Virus record (IMG/VR): IMGVR_UViG_3300008963_000727
Location: 62,001 to 126,000 of that record
DNA: 64,000 bases
Source: a virus
Strand: one strand, 5' to 3'
The notes under the pieces are model-generated. The model was not told the DNA's origin and did no database searches. It saw only the letters and a program-made list of their open reading frames with translations. Below are positions 58,657 to 64,000 of this stretch, one piece after another. Both the position numbers and the translations under genes were made by a program. The first letter of the stretch is position 1, and every line of letters starts with the position of its first letter.

Positions 58657-59615
58657 TGGAAAAAGTCAGTGAATTAATCAATTTAAAAAACTTATTGCTT
58701 GACACTAAATGGCAAATTTCTGTCAGAGAGTTTTCCGACAGCATTGAAAAATTTAAATCATATATAGATTTTGTTAAATCAAAAACCAAAATTGATAACT
58801 CTAATTTAAATGCAACACTCACTGATATACAAAGTAAATCAAGCGACTCAGTAGATGCACTTGATGAATATATCAAAAATATTGACTCTCTTATACGAGA
58901 CTGTGATGGCGAACTTAGGGAAATGAGCGTTAAATTAGACCAAGCATCTAATACAGATTCACCAGAACAAATATTAAAGAAGATTTCTGACAGAGAAAAA
59001 ACACACCACGAATTTACAAAATCTTTATTCATTGAAAGATGTAAAATATATAGTAACTGGGAATATCCCGGTATGCACATAAGACCGGGCAACGGAACAT
59101 GGACAAGAAATATAGTTGACTTAGACCCACTATATTTGGTAGATATACACCAAGAGTTGCTTGAACCTATTAAAAAGACTTTTAATGAACACTACCGTTC
59201 ACGGTTGAGATTTAAAACAATATCAGATATAGATAAACCCATATTTGAACAGTTTCCTGATAATCAATTTGGGTTGATAGTCGCAACAGAATTTTTTAAT
59301 CAAAAATCATTAGGAACAATTAAACGATACCTTAACGAAGTTTTTTCATTACTCAAAGATGGCGGAATGTTTATATTTACATTTAACAACTGCGACTTTC
59401 CTGAAGGGGCTAGGAACAGTGAGCATAACTATGACTGTTATACGCCGGGAAATGAAGTAAAAGAAATCGCAAAAACCATTGGATTTGAAATTATTGACAA
59501 TGTCACTTCTAACGGAACGCTGTCATGGATTGAGGTGCGTCGACCGGGGGTACTAAATTCACTAAGAGGCGGTCAACCACTGGCTCGGATTAAACAAAAC
59601 CACAAAAACAATTAA
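58656..59615 (+). CDS. coiled-coil plus SAM-dependent methyltransferase-like protein
   Basis: A 319-residue protein. Residues 1-120 form a coiled coil or helical bundle. Residues 130-290 look like a class I methyltransferase: YSNWEYPGMHIRPGNGTWTR, PLYLVDIHQELLEPI (acidic strand-2 end), FPDNQFGLIVATEFFNQKSL (motif IV), LLKDGGMFIFTFNNCDF (motif VI). A canonical GxGxG loop is not obvious, so activity is uncertain. It lies between the polymerase and the clamp with TAATG overlap, an unusual place for a methyltransferase, and might act in replication. Confidence 0.65.
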   Translation: MEKVSELINLKNLLLDTKWQISVREFSDSIEKFKSYIDFVKSKTKIDNSNLNATLTDIQSKSSDSVDALDEYIKNIDSLIRDCDGELREMSVKLDQASNTDSPEQILKKISDREKTHHEFTKSLFIERCKIYSNWEYPGMHIRPGNGTWTRNIVDLDPLYLVDIHQELLEPIKKTFNEHYRSRLRFKTISDIDKPIFEQFPDNQFGLIVATEFFNQKSLGTIKRYLNEVFSLLKDGGMFIFTFNNCDFPEGARNSEHNYDCYTPGNEVKEIAKTIGFEIIDNVTSNGTLSWIEVRRPGVLNSLRGGQPLARIKQNHKNN

Positions 59616-59629
59616 TATTTGGAGAAAAA

Positions 59630-60361
59630 ATGAGAGATCAATTATTAGATCTAGTACAACATACATACGACCTTGGCTGCATTGACCTTGTTAAAATCAC
59701 AGGCTCAGCAAGTGATACCACTATTAGTGCAGTTGCTGAAGATAGGTCTGTTGTTGTGGATGCAAAATATTCACAGCCTATGAGCGAGTTTCAGGGAACA
59801 TTTGGTATGCCAAACCTCGCAAAACTAAAGATTTTGCTTAACCTATCTGAGTATCGTGACAACGCTAATATAGAGGTTAGTCATCAGAATCGCAATGGCG
59901 AGAGCGTTCCAGTCGGAATTCACTTTGAAAATGCGATTGGTGACTTTAAAAACGATTATCGTTTCATGGCACAAGAGGTTATTGCAGAGAAACTAAAAAC
60001 GCCTAAGTTCAAAGGTGCAAATTGGGACGTGGAATTTGAACCAACGATGGCTGGTATTCAGCGTCTCAAAATGCAAGCACAAGCCAACTCGGAAGAACCA
60101 AATTTTCAAGTCGCTACAGACTCTGGAAATTTAAAGTTTCTGTTTGGTGACCGTAGTACTCACGCAGGTGAATTTGTTTTTCATCCCGGGGTCACTGGCA
60201 ATCTTAAAGGACGCTGGCTTTATAAAGTAAAACAAGTAATTAGTATATTAGATTTGGTTGGCGACAAGACTATGCGTATTAGTGATAGTGGAGTTGCACA
60301 AATCACTGTAAATTCTGGTATTGCAGAATACAACTATATTCTGCCAGCATATACACAATAA
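59630..60361 (+). CDS. 45: sliding clamp (gp45-like)
   Basis: A 243-residue beta-rich protein. SEFQGTFGMPNLAKLKILLN resembles the FGI-NL-L region of T4-type clamps, and the C-terminal half has NLKFLFGDRSTHAGEFVFHP, LKGRWLYKVKQVISILDLVG and a final YNYILPAYTQ, consistent with a clamp fold. T4 gp45 is 228 residues. Clamps also switch on late transcription in T4 with gp33 and gp55. The neighbourhood (polymerase; clamp loader elsewhere in the window) agrees. GGAG precedes the ATG. Confidence 0.75.
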   Translation: MRDQLLDLVQHTYDLGCIDLVKITGSASDTTISAVAEDRSVVVDAKYSQPMSEFQGTFGMPNLAKLKILLNLSEYRDNANIEVSHQNRNGESVPVGIHFENAIGDFKNDYRFMAQEVIAEKLKTPKFKGANWDVEFEPTMAGIQRLKMQAQANSEEPNFQVATDSGNLKFLFGDRSTHAGEFVFHPGVTGNLKGRWLYKVKQVISILDLVGDKTMRISDSGVAQITVNSGIAEYNYILPAYTQ

Positions 60362-61008
60362 TGTTAGATTTTTATATTGAGCGTAGAGATTTTGGGTATG
60401 GCAGTGGATTCATATCTCCAGATGCGACACAATTTTATATTAACATTCCAAAAAGTGCTAGTAGTTTTATTACTTCTTGGATGTTCTTGTCTGGGTGGAC
60501 ATCAACAACAGTAGGAAGATGTGTAATTGATTGGAATAATGTTAATGAAATTATAATTGTAATGCGAGACCCACTTGATAGATGGATTTCAGGTATTTCA
60601 CAATATATAAAAGGAAATATTTTAGAATCTGATGATCCAGAAGGTTTTGGAGAATTTAAAATAAAATATACAGATTTAACAGAAAAAATTATAAAAGATA
60701 ATTTAGATATATTTGATGATCACGTATGGCCCCAGCACTGTTTTTTTGAAAACATTTTACCCGATGCTAAAAGAAAATATATGTATATTGGAAATAATTT
60801 TGAACAATATTTGAAACAAGAGTTAAATTTAGTATATCCCATCCCACCTGACGTTGATTTTAACAAAAGCGAAGATGACCAACAACAAAAAGAACTAAAA
60901 CAGTTTTTTACTGAACGTGTTCAAAAAGATAATAATCTTCGTAATGCAATACAGAATACATACAAGCGAGACTATGAAATTATAAAAAATAATTGCTTAG
61001 TCCGTTAA
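60361..61008 (+). CDS. sulfotransferase-family protein
   Basis: A 215-residue protein with FYINIPKSASSFITSWM, the 5'-phosphosulfate-binding loop (PKSAS instead of PKTGS), and IIVMRDPLDRWISGISQYI, the 3'-phosphate-binding motif. It would move sulfate from PAPS to a glycan or small molecule. It overlaps the clamp stop by TAATG but is probably grouped with the sugar genes to its right. Confidence 0.7.
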   Translation: MLDFYIERRDFGYGSGFISPDATQFYINIPKSASSFITSWMFLSGWTSTTVGRCVIDWNNVNEIIIVMRDPLDRWISGISQYIKGNILESDDPEGFGEFKIKYTDLTEKIIKDNLDIFDDHVWPQHCFFENILPDAKRKYMYIGNNFEQYLKQELNLVYPIPPDVDFNKSEDDQQQKELKQFFTERVQKDNNLRNAIQNTYKRDYEIIKNNCLVR

Positions 61009-61036
61009 ACTCACCAATAACTTAAAAGAGGAAAAA

Positions 61037-61228
61037 ATGAGTGAAGCAGTAGATAAAATCTTTGACGATTTAGATAATTTTAAAGACTTTTGCCGAGATT
61101 ATGGCTATCGGTACAACGAAAAAGATCTTTATAATTGGAAGAGTTATGCATGGCAACAGTATAACAAACTCCTTAGTGGAAAGAACGTCAAAGACATGTG
61201 GGAACAAGATCGCAAAAGATTTGCGTAA
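61037..61228 (+). CDS. hypothetical protein (63 aa)
   Basis: A 63-residue charged, aromatic-rich helical protein (KDFCRDYGYRYNEKDLYNWK, then WEQDRKRFA) with a strong AAAAGAGGAAAAA ribosome binding site. I do not recognise it. Confidence 0.55.
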   Translation: MSEAVDKIFDDLDNFKDFCRDYGYRYNEKDLYNWKSYAWQQYNKLLSGKNVKDMWEQDRKRFA

Positions 61229-61254
61229 TCAAAAAATAATAAAAGGAATTACAT

Positions 61255-62241
61255 ATGAGTCGTGCAACTGATACCCCATCAGTTGTAGTTACAGGAGCCG
61301 CCGGTTACATCGGCGGCCAAACTGTACTTGAATTTTCAGATGCTGGATATTCTGTTCTTGGTATTGATACTAAAGATCCCAGCCAGAATATCTTGACTCA
61401 TCTAACTAAATTTATACCAGCCGATTTTTCAACAGACCGTGCGGTAGAAGAAATGATAGCGTTTTCCCCAGATGCTATTATACATTGTGCTGGATCAAGT
61501 TTAGTAGAGCCAAGCATAAAAGATCCTGAATCATATTTCAGAAATAACTTTGTTAAAACAAAAAAACTATTAGATAATCTATTAGAAATACAATTTAAAA
61601 CAAAATTTATTTTTAGTTCAAGTGCAGCGGTATATGGAAACCCCTCTCAAACGCCAATTTCTGAATCTGATTGTTGTTCACCTATTTCTCCATATGGGAA
61701 AAGCAAACTAATGATAGAAATGCTGTTGTCAGCATATCATAGAGCGTATGGATTGGATTATGTTGCTTTTAGATATTTTAATGCGTGTGGTGCTGATGTT
61801 AATGGTAGACACGGACAAGATGGAGATGCAACACACATTATCGCCAAAGTTGTTGAAAGTTTAAAAAACGATAAACAATTCGTTGTTAATGGAAAAAATT
61901 ACGATACGCCGGATGGAACATGTATTAGAGATTACATTCATGTTTCTGATATTGCATATGCTCATAGACTTGCAGTTGAAAAAGATATTGACTGTCAACC
62001 ATATAATCTTGGGAACAACGTAGGCAAAAGCAATATTGACATTGTGAAAACTGCACAACGCGTTATTAATAAAAAATTAGTATGGAAATATGGCAAAGAA
62101 CGTGAAGGAGACCCAGCAACTCTTTTGACAGATTATCAAACGTTTAAAAATGCTTCGGGGTGGCAACCAAGATGGAAACTTGAAGATATAATAGAACACG
62201 TGTGGAATTGGCGAAATAACTATGCCGATAGAGTTGCCTGA
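61255..62241 (+). CDS. galE: UDP-glucose 4-epimerase (GalE-like)
   Basis: A 328-residue extended SDR. VVTGAAGYIGG (residues 11-21) is the NAD-binding loop; SSSAAVYG (Ser123 region) and Tyr147-x3-Lys151 (SPYGKSK) are catalytic; RYFNACGAD, CIRDYIHVSDIAYAH and YNLGNNVGKSN follow in GalE order. It interconverts UDP-glucose and UDP-galactose (or the N-acetyl forms). Length is near E. coli GalE (338). It would feed the glycosyltransferases at 17103, 41239 and 49688. AAAAGGA precedes the ATG; the next gene overlaps by 20 nt. Confidence 0.9.
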   Translation: MSRATDTPSVVVTGAAGYIGGQTVLEFSDAGYSVLGIDTKDPSQNILTHLTKFIPADFSTDRAVEEMIAFSPDAIIHCAGSSLVEPSIKDPESYFRNNFVKTKKLLDNLLEIQFKTKFIFSSSAAVYGNPSQTPISESDCCSPISPYGKSKLMIEMLLSAYHRAYGLDYVAFRYFNACGADVNGRHGQDGDATHIIAKVVESLKNDKQFVVNGKNYDTPDGTCIRDYIHVSDIAYAHRLAVEKDIDCQPYNLGNNVGKSNIDIVKTAQRVINKKLVWKYGKEREGDPATLLTDYQTFKNASGWQPRWKLEDIIEHVWNWRNNYADRVA

Positions 62242-62458
62242 CTTTTTACCCGGGTCTGATAAAACAGAATTTGTTGCTATATGGGCAAATGAAGATGTTA
62301 ATGATCATCATACTCGGATAGCCAATTGGTGCATAGAACAAAATATCAATTCTGAATTCATCGGTATGTGGATGGTAGCCGATGGGACAAACCAATGTTC
62401 TCTATGGAAAATTAACGATCCACAAGAAAGAACAATTTTTAGACTAAAATGGGCTTAG
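62222..62458 (+). CDS. hypothetical protein (78 aa)
   Basis: A 78-residue protein starting MPIELPDFLPGSDKTEFVAI within the galE 3' end, with Trp-rich and acidic segments (WANEDVNDHHTRIANWCIEQ). No motif is recognised. The 20-nt overlap implies coupling to galE. Confidence 0.5.
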   Translation: MPIELPDFLPGSDKTEFVAIWANEDVNDHHTRIANWCIEQNINSEFIGMWMVADGTNQCSLWKINDPQERTIFRLKWA

Positions 62459-62459
62459 T

Positions 62460-62720
62460 ATGGAAGTCATAGTGCATGAATTTGATATGGCTGGCGTTGA
62501 TGACCCTGATCTTTATGCTGCTGAACCCTTGTATAATTGGGAGAAAAGTCAAGAAGGACAGTGGGTCATCAAACATTCCAAAATAACACCTTCGTGGCAT
62601 AAATGTCACTTTGGTAATCCATTTGGTTGGAAGTATATCGTAAAAGCCGAACTTGAAGGTGCTGCACTAACAGAGTGGTTATTAAAACACGGACCAATAA
62701 AATCCAAACATAAGTATTAA
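62460..62720 (+). CDS. conserved phage hypothetical protein (86 aa)
   Basis: An 86-residue protein with DMAGVDDPDLYAAEPLYNWE and SQEGQWVIKHSKITPSWH, a pattern I associate with small proteins of marine T4-like phages, and a C-terminal ALTEWLLKHG. It starts 1 nt after the preceding stop. No function is known to me. Confidence 0.58.
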   Translation: MEVIVHEFDMAGVDDPDLYAAEPLYNWEKSQEGQWVIKHSKITPSWHKCHFGNPFGWKYIVKAELEGAALTEWLLKHGPIKSKHKY

Positions 62721-62723
62721 TTA

Positions 62724-63344
62724 ATGAGTTACGAAACCCTTTTTAAATTTGAAAAAAAATTAGCAGAATATACCGGTGCTCCATACGCAGTTGCTACAGA
62801 TTGTTGCACACACGCAATTGAACTATGTATGATTTATGATGAGGTAAAAACCACACAATTTACCTCGCGAACCTATCTTTCTGTTCCAATGACTCTATAT
62901 CGTTTGGGTATAAAATTTGATATGTTTGACCATATATGGACAGGTGAATATAAATTTTTACAAACGCGTATATGGGATTCAGCAAGAAGATTAGAGCCGG
63001 GGATGTATCGTGAGGGACAAATGCAGTGCCTGAGTTTTGGCTATTCAAAACCAATGCATCTTGGAAGGTGTGGTGCTATTTTATTAGATGATGAAGCAGC
63101 ATATCATGCTCTTAGTGAAATGAGGGCAGATGGGCGAGCACTTGAATATTCTACGTGGTCATCTCAAAAACGTTTCTATAGTGGATTTCATTATTGTCCA
63201 ACATTAGAAACGTGTCAATTAGGCATAGAAAAACTGGATAAAGTAGCACCACAGTGCCAAATGAGTAACTATCCTGACTGTAGAGAATGCTTTTTTACAG
63301 AACGAACAAATTATTCTCAGTCTATGCAACTCAGTTTATTTTAG
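62724..63344 (+). CDS. DegT/DnrJ/EryC1-type aminotransferase, short form
   Basis: A 206-residue protein with FEKKLAEYTGAPYAVATDCCTHAIELC (PLP-phosphate region), FTSRTYLSVPMTLYRLGIKF, DSARRLEPGMYREGQMQCLS and FGYSKPMHLGRCGAILLDDE, where the Lys in SFGYSKP is the expected PLP lysine. DegT enzymes are usually near 370 residues; this one lacks most of the C-terminal domain but has an orderly end with several Cys. So it is either a compact phage form or an inactive relative. It probably works on a nucleotide sugar along with GalE. Confidence 0.7.
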   Translation: MSYETLFKFEKKLAEYTGAPYAVATDCCTHAIELCMIYDEVKTTQFTSRTYLSVPMTLYRLGIKFDMFDHIWTGEYKFLQTRIWDSARRLEPGMYREGQMQCLSFGYSKPMHLGRCGAILLDDEAAYHALSEMRADGRALEYSTWSSQKRFYSGFHYCPTLETCQLGIEKLDKVAPQCQMSNYPDCRECFFTERTNYSQSMQLSLF

Positions 63345-63355
63345 CATTTTAAATT

Positions 63356-63383
63356 TGACAATATTTTTCTAATAATATAGACT
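63356..63383 (+). promoter_or_regulatory. probable sigma70-type promoter
   Basis: TTGACA 63356-63361 with TAGACT at 63378-63383 and a 16-bp spacer. The -10 is weaker than in the other early promoters. It precedes the lipoprotein gene at 63415. Confidence 0.5.
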
Positions 63384-63414
63384 GTCCAAGTCTTTAGAAA
63401 AAGTTAAATCAAAA

Positions 63415-64000
63415 ATGAAAAAATACAATGTTGTTCTTTTCTTAGCACTTCCCGTTCTTGCTGCTTGTGGTGGCAGCGGTGGGGGGACTGGTGGTTCCAC
63501 CTCCTCCAGCCCTAATGGACATAGTATGAAGCCAGTCCTCATAGATAGTTATGAGCCTCTATCTGGAGACGACCGTGGTCCAATTGACGACATCTATGTC
63601 CAAGACCTAACTCGTGATGGCGTAGAAGAGGTAGTAATTGCAGGAAGGCTGACGCAGCCTTCAACCATAGAAGACTGGCAAGAATATGATATGCAAATAT
63701 ATGGTTGGAACAGTGGCTCTTTCAAAAGCGAGACAAAAACGTGGTTCAACAACGCCACTAATCAGATTCTAGGCACAGAGCCCAGTGTGCACTTTGGCGA
63801 TTTTGACGGCGATGGGCACACAGATATGTCTGTTGCTCATAGTATGGATATGGCTGCGTATGGTCCGAGTTATGTCTATTTCAACGACGGTAACAGATTT
63901 GACAGAAGGGTCGGCATAACACACGAAACTAACGCCCACGATTCTTCCGTTGGCGATTTTAATAATGATGGGTTTGACGATTTACTGCTTGGTGGTGACG
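63415..64000 (+). CDS. FG-GAP/VCBS-repeat lipoprotein, partial
   Basis: An open frame of 195 codons running off the window. It begins MKKYNVVLFLALPVLAACGG: a signal peptide with lipobox LAAC (Cys18), then a Gly/Ser/Thr-rich linker, so it is a membrane-anchored lipoprotein. Two calcium-binding-type motifs, FGDFDGDGHTDMSV and VGDFNNDGFDDLLL, mark FG-GAP/VCBS beta-propeller repeats. Base composition is visibly more GC-rich than most neighbours, which hints at recent gain. It has its own promoter. A surface role, such as changing adsorption or superinfection, is inferred. Confidence 0.78.
   Translation, partial: MKKYNVVLFLALPVLAACGGSGGGTGGSTSSSPNGHSMKPVLIDSYEPLSGDDRGPIDDIYVQDLTRDGVEEVVIAGRLTQPSTIEDWQEYDMQIYGWNSGSFKSETKTWFNNATNQILGTEPSVHFGDFDGDGHTDMSVAHSMDMAAYGPSYVYFNDGNRFDRRVGITHETNAHDSSVGDFNNDGFDDLLLGGD

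Overview
The window is a stretch of a large T4-like (myovirus-type) bacteriophage genome, most likely marine; it does not look like a bacterial chromosome. Support for this is the tightly packed gene order with ATGA/TAATG overlaps, many small unknown genes, and T4-type replication genes: family B polymerase gp43, clamp loader gp44, a probable sliding clamp gp45 and DsbA. It also has collagen-like and Ig-like tail fibres, a lysis cassette with overlapping spanins, PhoH, a GroES-like gp31 analogue and T4-type late promoters (ATAAATA). The DNA is visibly AT-rich. No capsid, portal, terminase, tRNA, rRNA, CRISPR or insertion sequence was seen, so this is only part of the genome. The oxygen-related genes (cytochrome oxidase, superoxide dismutase, heme oxygenase) suggest an aerobic host; the host itself cannot be named from the sequence.

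Layout. 1-6 kb: small early-type genes behind consensus sigma70 promoters, plus a class III aminotransferase, a Lar-like zinc ribbon, a HAD nucleotidase and a dCMP deaminase. 6-7 kb: three small minus-strand genes. 6.9-18.2 kb: a late block with a repeat protein, a radical SAM protein, a methyltransferase, DUF2244 plus cytochrome c oxidase subunit I, a class 3 lipase, a SleB hydrolase, Fe/Mn superoxide dismutase, heme oxygenase and a glycosyltransferase. 18.3-26 kb: tail fibre genes. 26-30.3 kb: early-type and replication genes (Pol III alpha fragment, GroES-like, gp44, PhoH). 30.4-37.7 kb: virion-type unknowns, lysis cassette, DnaJ, ClpA. 37.7-53.8 kb: radical SAM proteins, nucleotidyltransferases, glycosyltransferases, Dps and a series of virion-like proteins. 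54-60.4 kb: DsbA, a polymerase gene broken into two parts by a split intein with a radical SAM gene in the break, a methyltransferase and the clamp. 60.4-64 kb: sulfotransferase, GalE, a short DegT aminotransferase and a surface lipoprotein that runs off the window.

Two promoter classes organise the region. Six clear TTGACA-N17/18-TATAAT-type promoters precede small early-type genes and dsbA. About a dozen ATAAATA motifs precede late genes, and in most of these the motif ends only 4-7 nt before the start codon with no ribosome binding site, which predicts leaderless late mRNAs.

The most interesting signals are: (1) a naturally split intein that rebuilds the polymerase YGDTDS motif, with a radical SAM gene where a homing endonuclease would be expected; (2) an apparently intact phage-borne cytochrome oxidase subunit I with its DUF2244 partner; and (3) short N-terminal peptides ending in L-x-E on several late proteins, including superoxide dismutase and a methyltransferase. 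These peptides resemble T4 capsid-targeting sequences cut by the prohead protease, and suggest that enzymes are packaged in the head and delivered with the DNA.
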